Below are positions 56,060-64,000 of a stretch of 64,000 bases of DNA, in pieces. This DNA is from Neoasaia chiangmaiensis (lineage in GTDB: Bacteria; Pseudomonadota; Alphaproteobacteria; Acetobacterales; Acetobacteraceae), in contig NZ_CP014691.1 of NCBI RefSeq assembly GCF_002005465.1, positions 2,302,501 to 2,366,500 of the forward strand, in the 5' to 3' direction. The first letter of the stretch is position 1. Each line of letters starts with the position of its first letter. The translations under genes and the position numbers were made by a program. The notes beneath the pieces are model-generated. The model searched no databases and had not been told where the DNA came from. It saw only the letters and a program-made list of their open reading frames with translations.

Positions 56060-56707
56060 TCAGGCGCTCAGTGCATCCAGCAGGGGCACATCGGCACGGC
56101 GTGACAAGGCTTGCCGATAGGCTTCAACGACCGATGGATAGATGATGCCGTGAATGATGGACATACTGTGCAGATGCGCGAAAAGATGGATGTCATCGAC
56201 CGACAGGACGCCGTTCACCGCGTCTGGTGAGCAGATGGCATGCGCCAGTTCCGTCAGCGCGTGGTTCAGGAATTCGATCTCTGCCTGACTGTTGGCGAGA
56301 ATGTCGCCGAATGCGCCGCTGGACGCTTCCTTGTTGCGGATGAAATAGGCGCGCGCCGTCGTCGTCGCGAATTCGGGCAATGGAGCTGCCGCCGCGCGCG
56401 GCAGAAACAGCCGGTAAAGTGGCGCGCTCGTCTTCCTGATCCATTCGCCGATCGCGGGATTCGTCTTGCCCGTCAGAACCGACGTGCCGATGGCATCGAT
56501 ATGGGCCACGATGTCCATGCTTTCCGGTATGAAGCGGCCGTCTTCTTCCAGAATCGGCACCTGCTTGCGTCCGACCATGCGTACAGGCGTGGCTTCGTCA
56601 TCGTTCAGCAGTACGATGCGCTCGACCGGAAGCGTCTTCAGGCCGAAGATTGCTTCCGCTTTGACGCAAAAGGGGCAGTGTTCGTAGATGTAGAGTTTAC
56701 GCGGCAT
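56060..56707 (-). CDS. grxB: Glutaredoxin 2 (GrxB)
   Basis: A 215-residue GST-like glutaredoxin. The N-terminal thioredoxin fold has the active site CPFC (C11/C14) in [19 protein letters not shown], and a cis-proline region KQVPILEEDGRF. The C-terminal all-helical domain of the Grx2 type spans about residues 80-215. It reduces disulfides with glutathione. ATG 56707 lies inside the 3' end of the acetyltransferase gene (11-nt overlap), making it the last gene of queF-AAC(3)-grxB. Confidence 0.9.
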   Translation of the reverse strand: MPRKLYIYEHCPFCVKAEAIFGLKTLPVERIVLLNDDEATPVRMVGRKQVPILEEDGRFIPESMDIVAHIDAIGTSVLTGKTNPAIGEWIRKTSAPLYRLFLPRAAAAPLPEFATTTARAYFIRNKEASSGAFGDILANSQAEIEFLNHALTELAHAICSPDAVNGVLSVDDIHLFAHLHSMSIIHGIIYPSVVEAYRQALSRRADVPLLDALSA

Positions 56708-57521
56708 GATGGTCTTTCTCGGAACGCCAGTGGTCGGTCGCGATATCGATTGCCGAACACATGTCGAATAATCGGGTCGGGGCATCGCCGACCATAGCTT
56801 TCATCACCTTGCCGTTCTGCGTCAGCAACCGATCGATGGCAGGAAAGCGGTCGATATCGGTTTCCGGCAGGGAATAGAGCGACCATTTGCCGTCTCTGGT
56901 CGGCATGCCGTCCCAGTAGCGCGGAGCATCCGGACGGGCCCGTCGTTCCGCGAGGTGCAGGGCAGTGCAGGTCTCGAAGCCGACACCGATCATCAGGATG
57001 CGTGCCTGAAGACGATAGAGGGTCGCGAGGGGTGACGCATCGCCGAATGGATCGTCGAGCGGCTGTTCCCGCAGGATCGTTTCCGCCTGTGGCCCGATGG
57101 CGCAGAAGGAGCACGATGGATGGACGCTACGCCGGACCTGAGGCCAGGTGCGAAACCGCTCCGCGACGATGCCGACCCCGCGTGTAGGCGTTGTGACCGG
57201 ATCGAACGGCGGCATGTTGGCACGGATGCTCTCCAGCCAGGAAGACGGTACGGGTGGCGAGGACCAATGCGCCGGATCGGTTATATGGCTCGACTGGGCG
57301 GGCATGACCAGTGTGCCCCCGGCAGGCAGGATCGTGTCGCATAAGGCGGCAAGCAGGGTTTCCGCCCCGCCGCATGTCCAGCCGATGCGGCTGAGCGCGA
57401 CATGCATCAGCACGATGTCGTCAGGTCGCCCGAGACCCATATGTTGCAGATCGGCGCGAAGGGATGCGTAGGTTTTCGGTGCGGATGTGGCTGCGATCAG
57501 TGCGGCTTCGCGTGCGCTCAT
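56697..57521 (-). CDS. Aminoglycoside N(3)-acetyltransferase family protein
   Basis: A 274-residue member of the antibiotic N-acetyltransferase (AAC(3), PF02522) family. The family start is seen as [20 protein letters not shown], then [20 protein letters not shown], the acetyl-CoA/substrate region [19 protein letters not shown] and [19 protein letters not shown]. The gene overlaps queF by 4 nt and grxB by 11 nt, and base composition matches the neighbours, so it is a resident chromosomal gene rather than a recent resistance import. Its natural substrate is unknown; YokD-like homologues do not all confer resistance. Confidence 0.86.
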   Translation of the reverse strand: MSAREAALIAATSAPKTYASLRADLQHMGLGRPDDIVLMHVALSRIGWTCGGAETLLAALCDTILPAGGTLVMPAQSSHITDPAHWSSPPVPSSWLESIRANMPPFDPVTTPTRGVGIVAERFRTWPQVRRSVHPSCSFCAIGPQAETILREQPLDDPFGDASPLATLYRLQARILMIGVGFETCTALHLAERRARPDAPRYWDGMPTRDGKWSLYSLPETDIDRFPAIDRLLTQNGKVMKAMVGDAPTRLFDMCSAIDIATDHWRSEKDHHAA

Positions 57522-57988
57522 CCGCGGCCCCGATAGCCCGGCACGTCCTGCGTGGGAATCCAGACGCCATCCGGTGGGGCACCGGTCTGCCAGAAAACGT
57601 CGATCGGAATGCCGCCGCGCGGATACCAGTAGGCCCCGATCCGCAGCCATACCGGCGAGAGTTCCTCGACCAGGCGTGTTGCGATGCTGATGGAGCAGTC
57701 CTCATGGAATGCGCCGTGATTGCGGAAGCTGGTGAGGTAGAGCTTGAGGGATTTGCTCTCCACGATCCATTGGTCGGGAATATAGTCGATGACGATGTGC
57801 GCGAAATCCGGCTGGCCGGTGACCGGGCAGAGCGACGTGAATTCCGGTGCGGTGAAACGCACGACGTATTGCCGCCCCTGATGCGGGCTGGGGACGCGGT
57901 CGAGAGTTGCTTCCTCCGGGCTTTGTGGCTGCGCGGTGTGCTGTCCGAGCTGGCGGAGAGCGTCGAGATCGTTTTGGGCTGTGGTCAT
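57518..57988 (-). CDS. queF: NADPH-dependent 7-cyano-7-deazaguanine reductase
   Basis: A 156-residue enzyme of the short, unimodular QueF type. It reduces preQ0 to preQ1 in queuosine tRNA modification. The active site [13 protein letters not shown] contains the nucleophilic Cys54 and Asp61. [20 protein letters not shown] carries the substrate-binding glutamate and histidine. ATG 57988 is chosen from a conserved-length start. It heads the three-gene operon and is divergent from rnd 29 bp away. Confidence 0.95.
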   Translation of the reverse strand: MTTAQNDLDALRQLGQHTAQPQSPEEATLDRVPSPHQGRQYVVRFTAPEFTSLCPVTGQPDFAHIVIDYIPDQWIVESKSLKLYLTSFRNHGAFHEDCSISIATRLVEELSPVWLRIGAYWYPRGGIPIDVFWQTGAPPDGVWIPTQDVPGYRGRG

Positions 57989-58017
57989 GTCCTGCCGCCT
58001 TGGTGTAGGAGGGGGGA

Positions 58018-59205
58018 ATGCGTGACTCCGCCGCCGGCTTCCCGGCTCCCCGTATCGTGTCGTCAACTGCCGATTTGGCGCAATTATGCGATTTGCTCAA
58101 GCGCGAGCCGTTCGTCACGATTGATACCGAGTTCGTGCGCGAGAAGACATATTGGCCGGAATTGTGCCTCGTGCAACTGGGCGGGACGCGCGATGTCGCT
58201 GTGGTCGACACGCTGGCGCCGGGTATCGATCTGGCCCCGCTGGCGACGCTGCTGGATGATGCGGCGTGCATCAAGGTGTTTCACGCCGCGCGTCAGGATC
58301 TGGAGATTTTCCTTCACCTGTTCGATCGTCTGCCGCAATCGATCTTCGATACGCAGATTGCCGCCATGGTTGCCGGTTATGGTGATCAGATCGGCTATGA
58401 TGCGCTGGTAAATGCGGTCACGGGTGGCACGATCGACAAGACGCATCGCTTCAGCGACTGGTCTGCGCGTCCGCTGTCGGCGGCGCAGATCGCGTATGCC
58501 GCAGCCGATGTCACGCATTTGCGGACCGTTTATGTGTCGCTCCGTGCGGAACTGGAAAAGCAGGACCGATTGCACTGGGCGGATGCCGAGCAGGCGATCC
58601 TGACCGATCCGACCACGTTCCGGCCTGATCCGCGCAGGATGTGGGAACGCCTGAAGGCGCGCACGAACAACCGCCGCATGCTGGCCGTATTGCGTGAAGT
58701 TGCCGCCTGGCGGGAAATGGAGGCGCAGCGGCTCGACCTTCCCCGCCAGCGCCTGGTCCGCGATGAGAGTCTGCTGGAAATCGCTGCCGTGCAGCCGGCG
58801 ACGCCCGATGCCCTGGCGCGGGTGCGTGGCGTGACGCGCGGTTTCGCCGATGGCGCTTCCGGTGAAGGTCTGCTGGCGGCCGTCCGCGTGGCGTTGGCTT
58901 TGCCCGATGGCGAGTTGCCGCGGCCGCCGCGCAAGCCGGATGGGGCAAAGCCGTCTGCGGCGTTGGTGGCGATGTTGCGTGTTCTGCTCGCCGCGAAATG
59001 CGAACAGAACCGGGTCGCGCCCAAGCTGGTGGCAACGGGGGAGGATCTGGACAAGCTCGCGCTGGGCGAGACGGATCTCGACGTGCTGCAGGGCTGGCGC
59101 AAGGCGGTGTTCGGGGATGACGCGCTGGCGTTGTTGCGCGGTGAATTGTCGATGTCGGTGGCCGATCGTAACGTTCGGCTGGTGCGCGTTGAAAAGGACG
59201 TCTAG
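58018..59205 (+). CDS. rnd: Ribonuclease D
   Basis: A 395-residue 3'-5' exoribonuclease that trims tRNA precursors. DEDDy motifs are [34 protein letters not shown] and the [13 protein letters not shown] set. The HRDC domain ([36 protein letters not shown]) and a further C-terminal helical region follow, matching full-length RNase D. It differs from the shorter enzyme at 797-1444, which lacks the HRDC part. Confidence 0.95.
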   Translation: MRDSAAGFPAPRIVSSTADLAQLCDLLKREPFVTIDTEFVREKTYWPELCLVQLGGTRDVAVVDTLAPGIDLAPLATLLDDAACIKVFHAARQDLEIFLHLFDRLPQSIFDTQIAAMVAGYGDQIGYDALVNAVTGGTIDKTHRFSDWSARPLSAAQIAYAAADVTHLRTVYVSLRAELEKQDRLHWADAEQAILTDPTTFRPDPRRMWERLKARTNNRRMLAVLREVAAWREMEAQRLDLPRQRLVRDESLLEIAAVQPATPDALARVRGVTRGFADGASGEGLLAAVRVALALPDGELPRPPRKPDGAKPSAALVAMLRVLLAAKCEQNRVAPKLVATGEDLDKLALGETDLDVLQGWRKAVFGDDALALLRGELSMSVADRNVRLVRVEKDV

Positions 59206-59252
59206 GCCGGGACTATTGCGACATTTCGTAGTTCTCCCCGATTTTCACAAAC

Positions 59253-59257
59253 GATTC
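59253..59257. promoter_or_regulatory. GANTC methylation site upstream of gcrA
   Basis: GATTC lies about 120 bp before the gcrA start in the 170-bp AT-richer gap after rnd. GANTC is the recognition site of the CcrM methyltransferase, and GcrA acts at methylated promoters in Caulobacter, so this could be part of cell-cycle control. One site in this length is not statistically strong. Confidence 0.35.
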
Positions 59258-59375
59258 ACACAATATCAACATGATTGCGCGCTGAATTTCCCACAGAAAT
59301 CATTCAACTGTGCATTGAGGCGCTCTTCTATTCAGCATAAGTTGACGGGCAAGCGTCAGATAAGGGGTGCGGGTA

Positions 59376-60089
59376 ATGGAATGGACTGACGAGGTAATCT
59401 CCCGTCTCCAGTCTCTATGGCAGCAAGGCCTTTCAACGGCGGAAATCGGCCGACAGCTGTCGATTACCAAGAACGCCGTGGTCGGCAAGGCGCATCGTCT
59501 GGGTCTGCCGCCGCGTCCCTCGCCGATCCGTAAACCCGGCAAGGGTGAAGCTGTCGCGTCCGAAGGTGAGGCCGCCCCTGCAAAGACTGCGGTGAAGGCA
59601 ACGGCATCATCCGTGCCGCAAGCCGCGCCAGCCGAACGACAGGCGCCGGAGCCGGCCGCGCAGCCGGCTGCCGTGCAGGATAAGCCGGTGCAGCCAGTGA
59701 AAGAAGCCGTTGTGAAACCCGCTGCTGTCATGGACGACAAGTCCGACGCCGCCGATGTTGTGCCGTCGGCACCCAAGCCATCCGCGACGGTAAGGCAGCC
59801 TGCCGAGAGCAAACCGCGGACCGCAGCCGCCCAGAAGGGCGAGCCGCCGGAATCCAAGGCGGAGCAGGAAGCGCGGCTGATTGCGCAAAGCCTGCGTCCT
59901 GTCCTGCGATCGATCACCGGGGAATCGTCGTCCCGGCGGGGCCCGTCATGTTGCTGGCCGCTGGGCGATCCTGGAACGCCGGGCTTTCGTTTCTGCGGTG
60001 CGAAGCCCGTGCCCGGCAAGCCTTACTGCGCGGAGCATGCCGCTCTGGCTTATGTCAAACTGCGTGACCGCCGCGATAACGTCGCCTAA
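59376..60089 (+). CDS. gcrA: GcrA cell-cycle regulator
   Basis: A 237-residue protein. The N-terminus is the GcrA signature: MEWTDEVISRLQSLWQQGLS, then a helix-turn-helix IGRQLSITKNAVVGKAHRLG. A long alanine/proline/lysine-rich linker (about 60-165) has low complexity. The conserved C-terminal sigma-70-binding domain contains CCWPLGDPGTPGFRFCGAK and PYCAEHAALAYV. ATG 59376 has AAGGGG about 9 nt upstream. GcrA binds RNA polymerase and methylated GANTC promoters; it is found only in Alphaproteobacteria. Confidence 0.96.
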   Translation: MEWTDEVISRLQSLWQQGLSTAEIGRQLSITKNAVVGKAHRLGLPPRPSPIRKPGKGEAVASEGEAAPAKTAVKATASSVPQAAPAERQAPEPAAQPAAVQDKPVQPVKEAVVKPAAVMDDKSDAADVVPSAPKPSATVRQPAESKPRTAAAQKGEPPESKAEQEARLIAQSLRPVLRSITGESSSRRGPSCCWPLGDPGTPGFRFCGAKPVPGKPYCAEHAALAYVKLRDRRDNVA

Positions 60090-60140
60090 TCAAGGCGCCG
60101 GACGCAGGGGGGGTGGTTTGCCGAAAGTGGCGGCCCTCCT

Positions 60141-60752
60141 CTATTGCGGCAGGGCGTTGATCTCCTTGACCACGGCTTTCGTCAGATCGGGGACGGACGC
60201 CATGACGTCGAGCTCCATCATGTTCTCGTGCTGGCCTGGTTCCTCAAGCGTATTGAACTGGCTGTCGAGCATCTTGGTCGGCATGAAATGCCCCTTGCGT
60301 TGGCTTAGGCGCGGAAAGATCTGTTCGCGCGTACCTTTCAGATAAATGAAGCAGACCTGCGTGGTGCCTGCGCAAAGAATTTCGCGATAACGTTCCTTCA
60401 GGGCCGAACAGGTGATGACGCCGCACTCGCCCTGCGCGATCCACTTCTGGGCGCGGGCCGCGATTTCCTGAAGCCACGGGAAGCGGTCCTCATCGGTCAG
60501 CGGAATGCCCGCGCTCATCTTGTCGATGTTGTTCTTCGGATGCAGTTCGTCGCCTTCAAGCCGGTTCCAGCCCAGCGCGGTGGCAAGTGCGTCCGCCAGT
60601 GTCGATTTGCCGCAGCCCGACACGCCCATGACAACCAGAACCAATGGACGCCTGCCCGCCAGCGTCCGGGTCGATGGCACCACGAGCGGTGTGACATGTG
60701 GGGCGGATGGCGTATCCGTATGGTGGGCGCGAGCGGAAGCGGAGAGTGACAT
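60141..60752 (-). CDS. gntK: Gluconokinase
   Basis: A 203-residue kinase that phosphorylates gluconate to 6-phosphogluconate. The P-loop is VMGVSGCGKSTLADALA (about residues 41-57). EGDELHPKNNIDKMSAGIPL and ITCSALKERYREILC are gluconate-kinase signatures. The first 35 residues are an unusual serine/histidine-rich extension compared with E. coli GntK; ATG 60752 is the likely start, but a more internal start is possible. In acetic acid bacteria this feeds gluconate into the pentose phosphate pathway. Confidence 0.92.
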   Translation of the reverse strand: MSLSASARAHHTDTPSAPHVTPLVVPSTRTLAGRRPLVLVVMGVSGCGKSTLADALATALGWNRLEGDELHPKNNIDKMSAGIPLTDEDRFPWLQEIAARAQKWIAQGECGVITCSALKERYREILCAGTTQVCFIYLKGTREQIFPRLSQRKGHFMPTKMLDSQFNTLEEPGQHENMMELDVMASVPDLTKAVVKEINALPQ

Positions 60753-61173
60753 GGAACAGGCTCCTGACATGGGATTGGCAGACGGTGCGAGAATGTCAGC
60801 CTGAAACCATGTCGCGAGCAAGGCGCGCGGCTTCACAAAAAGGAGCGCACATGATCTTGTGAAAGAATACGTTGGCCTTGTCATGCTGCCACAGAGTGTG
60901 TTTTCGGATTAAAGCGCGCATGGTCGGGCAGGATGAAAGATGACCGAAAACCGCCTAAAATCAGAGAAACAGGCCAATCGCCGGGTGACAAGCGGACAAT
61001 ATTGAGTTATGGGGCTGCCATTCCATTTGGATAGATGGCTTTCAATATTGGGTTGGCGTCCCCAGACATGGTGACGTCCGGCGGTTTTGTCATTCCGATG
61101 TGGCACATGTTGCCGGATGTCGGCGAACCGGGCCGACGCTTTCAATTTTAATATCGATTATGAGGTCACAGGA
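60753..61173. other. 421-bp intergenic region between gluconokinase and a coiled-coil gene
   Basis: No convincing gene is present; open frames here have no ribosome binding site or family pattern. The 8-bp palindrome CAATATTG occurs at 60997-61004 and again at 61043-61050, 46 bp apart. The last 40 bp before the GTG at 61174 are AT-rich (TTTTAATATCGATTATG) and are a likely promoter for the plus-strand gene. The left part should carry the gntK promoter, which I could not place. Confidence 0.6.
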
Positions 61174-61770
61174 GTGAACGATAATCCCGACGCCGAAATG
61201 CGGCGCTCGACTTCGGAAGTATCCGATCAGGATTTAAGCGAGGACGCCCTGCGTCAGGCGCTGGCGCGGCTGGGTTCGACGCGCAAACGGGCGACGAATT
61301 CTCCGAATCCGCGCCCGACACTGGAAAATCGCCGCCGCCGTTTCGTGCAGGACGGGCAGGTTGTGGTCGAACACCATGCGTCGCGTCACACCGTGCGCGG
61401 CAATGGTCCGTCCACGGAGGACCAGGAAGAAATCGAACGTCTGAAAAATCTGGTCAAGCTGGAGCAGCGGCGGTGCGAGGACGGTCAGCGCCAGCTTCAT
61501 GATGTCCAGGTTCAGTTGCGTTCGCTGGAAACGCGCGTCGCGCATGCCGATCTGCATGTCAAGGAATTGCAGGATTTCGTGCGGGATCGCGATGCGAAGA
61601 TCGCGGTCCTGACGGCACAGATCGCCGCCCGCGCCAAGCCGGCCAACCAGGATGAAGAACCGGTGGAACGCCGTTCTCCGGGGCGTCCCCGAATCAGGCC
61701 CGCGCCGGTCGAGGTGGCGGCACGGGATGACGGTGAACCCGAACCCGTGAAATGGTGGATCAAGGCCTGA
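61174..61770 (+). CDS. Hypothetical coiled-coil protein
   Basis: A 198-residue cytoplasmic protein. A charged, disordered N-terminal half (about 1-80) is followed by a long helix with heptad character (about 80-150: IERLKNLVKLEQRRCEDGQR, LETRVAHADLHVKELQDF). A basic C-terminus RRSPGRPRIRPAP resembles an AT-hook (core RGRP/PGRPR). The GTG at 61174 is preferred for its GAGGT 8 nt upstream; ATG 61117 and ATG 61198 are alternatives. It overlaps the next gene by 19 nt. No family is recognised. Confidence 0.62.
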   Translation: MNDNPDAEMRRSTSEVSDQDLSEDALRQALARLGSTRKRATNSPNPRPTLENRRRRFVQDGQVVVEHHASRHTVRGNGPSTEDQEEIERLKNLVKLEQRRCEDGQRQLHDVQVQLRSLETRVAHADLHVKELQDFVRDRDAKIAVLTAQIAARAKPANQDEEPVERRSPGRPRIRPAPVEVAARDDGEPEPVKWWIKA

Positions 61771-62222
61771 ACGGCTTATCCGGCCTTCGCCTGTGGCGCA
61801 TTGCCGCCATCGTGGCGGATGTTCTGGCGATCGTTTTGCTGCTGACACAGGGGCTGCTGCGCGGCCTGACCGAATTGCTGCGCGATGTGCTGGTGGCAAT
61901 CGGTCTGCCGTTCGCCATTCTGTTCGGCATGGCTGGCTGGCGTGACCGGCTTCTTGCGATGACGCAGGTGGCTGGCGGCTTCGAGGCCTCGGGTGCTGCG
62001 CCGCTTTGGCTGGTCGGACCGATTCTTGGCGGTTGTGTTTCGCTTGTGGCGGCGGGGATCGCGCGGGGGGGTGCGCGGCGTGCGTGGTTCGGTTTGTCCG
62101 GCCTTCTGAATGTTGCTGTTGCGATCGGCGGCGGTTTTCCGCTGATGCTCATGATGGTGCCGGGCGTCATCGCCGCTATATTGGGTGTCGTGAAAGACAG
62201 CGTTCCTGACGGCGGGCGATAG
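61752..62222 (+). CDS. Membrane protein of unknown function, coupled to the coiled-coil gene
   Basis: A 156-residue protein with four hydrophobic helices (about 15-33, 40-60, 85-102 and 117-145) separated by short loops with arginines (GWRDRLLAM, ARGGARRAWFG). It starts within the last 19 nt of the coiled-coil gene and is therefore translationally coupled. I recognise no family. It converges with treY. Confidence 0.62.
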   Translation: MVDQGLNGLSGLRLWRIAAIVADVLAIVLLLTQGLLRGLTELLRDVLVAIGLPFAILFGMAGWRDRLLAMTQVAGGFEASGAAPLWLVGPILGGCVSLVAAGIARGGARRAWFGLSGLLNVAVAIGGGFPLMLMMVPGVIAAILGVVKDSVPDGGR

Positions 62223-62239
62223 CCGCCGCTGCCCACCAT

Positions 62240-64000
62240 TCAGGCCGGAACCAGAATGTCGATCGGAATGCGATCCGCAAAATAGGTCAGGTCCTGCGAG
62301 AAAACGGCAAGCTGGTTATCGAGCAGGCTCCGCCATCTGCCGGGTATGGTGAGTCTGGTCAAACGCCAGTCGTGATGCTGGACGCGCAACGACGCATCCG
62401 GGTTGAGGACATGAGGGCGTCGTACTGCCAGCACGAGAACCGAGGTCTGTCCGAGATCGCGTCGGAAAGCGATCAGGTGATCCGCCAGCCCGCCGGTCGC
62501 GCTGACGGGTGTATAGCGTCCCTCCCGGAACAAGACGTCATGGTCGCGTCGATAATTCAGGACCTCGCGAATCAGACGCTGCTTCACGGCGCCACTACGC
62601 CATTCGGCGCATAATGCGGTGAAGTCCTTCGACGCGCCGAGAAGCGCCTGCCGGCGCGGGAAGTCGACGGGGCGCCGGTTGTCGGGATCGACAAGGCTTT
62701 CGTCCCATAGTTCCGCGCCCTGATAGAGGTCGGGAACGCCAGGGCTGGTCAGGCGCAGCAGGGTCTGGCTGAGACTGTTGAGTGTCGCGGCAGGCCCGAT
62801 GCGTTCGACGAATGCCTCCAGTATCGGACGGAAATCGCCTTCCAGAAGCGATGTGACGAAAGACTGGCAGGCGGCTTCGTAAGGCTCGTTGGGCTGGCTC
62901 CAGCTGGTGTGTTGCGCGGCTTCGCGAAACGCTTTCTCAAAATAGGCCGACAGACGCTCGGGGAGTGTTTCCAGATCGGCCGGATCGTGCGGCCATGCGC
63001 CGATCAGCGTCTGGTAGATGAAAACCTCGTCGGCACGCGTGGGTGCCAGACCTTCGGCCACACGCTGACGGTAACCCGCATTATGCGCGAACCAATGTTC
63101 GGCCGTGGTCAGCCAGTCCGTTTCCGGCTCGCTGAGGACCATGAGACGTGCGCGGACATCCTCCCCGCGCTTGTGGTCATGTGTGGCGGTGCTCAGAAGC
63201 GACAGGGGATGCGTCTGGAGCCGGGCGATGTTTTTCTCATGGAAACGTTCCGTCGAGGCGGCGAAATATGCCGGATCCGTGCCGACGTCATTGCGTGAAA
63301 GAAGACGGTTATAGCGGTAGAACGCGGTGTCTTCGCCGGCTTTCGCCGTCAGGGGTGCCGTCAGATGTTCGAAACGCTCGATAACATCCCGCCAGGCTTC
63401 ATCTTTTACATGCTGGTCACGCTCCGCATGCAGGAGTGACTGCAACCAGCCAAGCAGGTCGCGTCGATAGACCGGAAGGTGGCGGCGTGCATCGGCGATG
63501 GCGAATGAGAGCGCATTCTCGCTCGGCGTCAGATCGTTGGTTTCGGCCTTGTCGGCAAAATAGCTGCGATAAACCGGAAAAGCGAGGCAGATGGTTTCCA
63601 GCGCCTCGCTGATGGCATGAAGTGTGAAGTCTTTTCCCGGTACATGTCGGTCGGCGATGTTGAAGATGCGCGCGGCGAGTGTGTGGAAATCGCCGTAAAA
63701 CGACGATTGCAGTTTTTCCAGCCGGGCGCGTCTCTGAACGGTGTCATAGGTTGACGGTCCGAACCGCTCCCAGAATGCCGTCAGGGGCAATTCGCCCGCC
63801 GGATCGTGCAGGACGAGGGCGGCCTGCTCCAGGAACTCGTATCCTGTCGTGCCGGTGACGGGCCAGCAATCCGGCAGCCTCTCGTTTTCCGCGAGGATTT
63901 TCTCGACGAATATGTAAGGGGCGGGCCGGCTGGAATCCGCCTGTTCCGCGTGCAGGGCCGTCAGGCGTTCGTGCAGGCGGCGGCAATATTCGGCGGGCCG
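62240..64000 (-). CDS. treY: Malto-oligosyltrehalose synthase, 5' end outside the window
   Basis: The frame stays open to the window edge, so only the C-terminal 586 residues are present. The frame contains the TreY hallmark region APYIFVEKILAENERLPD then WPVTGTTGYEFL near the left edge of the protein segment. LSTATHDHKRGEDVRARLMV and TSPGVPDLYQGAELWDESLV are conserved TreY motifs of the alpha-amylase superfamily. The enzyme isomerises the reducing end of malto-oligosaccharides to a trehalose linkage. treZ is expected nearby, outside the window. Confidence 0.93.
   Translation of the reverse strand, partial: RPAEYCRRLHERLTALHAEQADSSRPAPYIFVEKILAENERLPDCWPVTGTTGYEFLEQAALVLHDPAGELPLTAFWERFGPSTYDTVQRRARLEKLQSSFYGDFHTLAARIFNIADRHVPGKDFTLHAISEALETICLAFPVYRSYFADKAETNDLTPSENALSFAIADARRHLPVYRRDLLGWLQSLLHAERDQHVKDEAWRDVIERFEHLTAPLTAKAGEDTAFYRYNRLLSRNDVGTDPAYFAASTERFHEKNIARLQTHPLSLLSTATHDHKRGEDVRARLMVLSEPETDWLTTAEHWFAHNAGYRQRVAEGLAPTRADEVFIYQTLIGAWPHDPADLETLPERLSAYFEKAFREAAQHTSWSQPNEPYEAACQSFVTSLLEGDFRPILEAFVERIGPAATLNSLSQTLLRLTSPGVPDLYQGAELWDESLVDPDNRRPVDFPRRQALLGASKDFTALCAEWRSGAVKQRLIREVLNYRRDHDVLFREGRYTPVSATGGLADHLIAFRRDLGQTSVLVLAVRRPHVLNPDASLRVQHHDWRLTRLTIPGRWRSLLDNQLAVFSQDLTYFADRIPIDILVPA

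Noticed and set aside
56697-57521. A recently acquired resistance cassette
   Set aside because: The AAC(3)-family gene overlaps both neighbours, has the same base composition and has no integron, transposase or repeat around it.
60909-61145. A 78-codon minus-strand frame upstream of gluconokinase
   Set aside because: There is no ribosome binding site, family pattern or coding-like composition; it overlaps the probable promoter region.

Overview
The window looks like chromosome from an acetic acid bacterium (Acetobacteraceae, Alphaproteobacteria). The evidence is the high GC content, the alphaproteobacterial cell-cycle regulator GcrA with a GANTC methylation site upstream, the rnd-kdsD pairing, an F1-only ATP synthase operon, the tRNA-Trp/secE/nusG order and a membrane-bound glycerol route. 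A complete sdhCDAB operon argues against Gluconobacter-like relatives that lack succinate dehydrogenase. The genus cannot be fixed from sequence reading alone. I see no prophage, insertion sequence, CRISPR array or rRNA gene.

Layout. 0-10 kb: a partial KdsD sugar-phosphate isomerase, a short RNase D-like exonuclease, tRNA-Leu, an NDUFA9-like epimerase, glutamate synthase (gltD-gltB), a family 2 glycosyltransferase and a DUF6525-like protein with a 9-bp tandem repeat. 10-18 kb: AMP nucleosidase, MAPEG protein, oligoendopeptidase F overlapping an ABC1/UbiB kinase-like gene, several small unknown proteins, and a membrane protein/winged-helix regulator pair behind three near-identical palindromes. 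18-31 kb: the glp cluster (glpR, glpD-glpF-glpK) and a dense carbon-flow block (sdhC-sdhD-sdhA-sdhB, malic enzyme, fumC). These could together take glycerol to dihydroxyacetone phosphate and succinate to pyruvate. 31-44 kb: a glycosyltransferase, an FAD protein with a LysR regulator, a TonB receptor/kinase/PnuC-family transporter operon, a 51-residue orphan gene, a second TonB receptor and a three-gene ABC exporter. 44-64 kb: a hydrolase, tRNA-Thr, pqiABC, nusG-secE-tRNA-Trp, tRNA-Gly, a secreted cupin-like protein, atpHAGDC, queF-AAC(3)-grxB, full-length rnd, gcrA, gluconokinase, a coiled-coil/membrane pair and the 3' part of treY.

The region most worth attention is 33.9-41.2 kb. There, an outer-membrane TonB receptor, a phosphotransferase-fold kinase and a PnuC-family permease form one tight operon. 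This is the architecture expected for uptake and trapping by phosphorylation of a vitamin-like molecule. Its leader has a tandem 10-bp direct repeat and a hairpin that covers the ribosome binding site of the receptor. Back-to-back with it lies a small uncharacterised gene with its own strong ribosome binding site, a nearby 16-bp palindrome and a strong terminator. All function assignments come from reading motifs and family resemblance; no database search was run.
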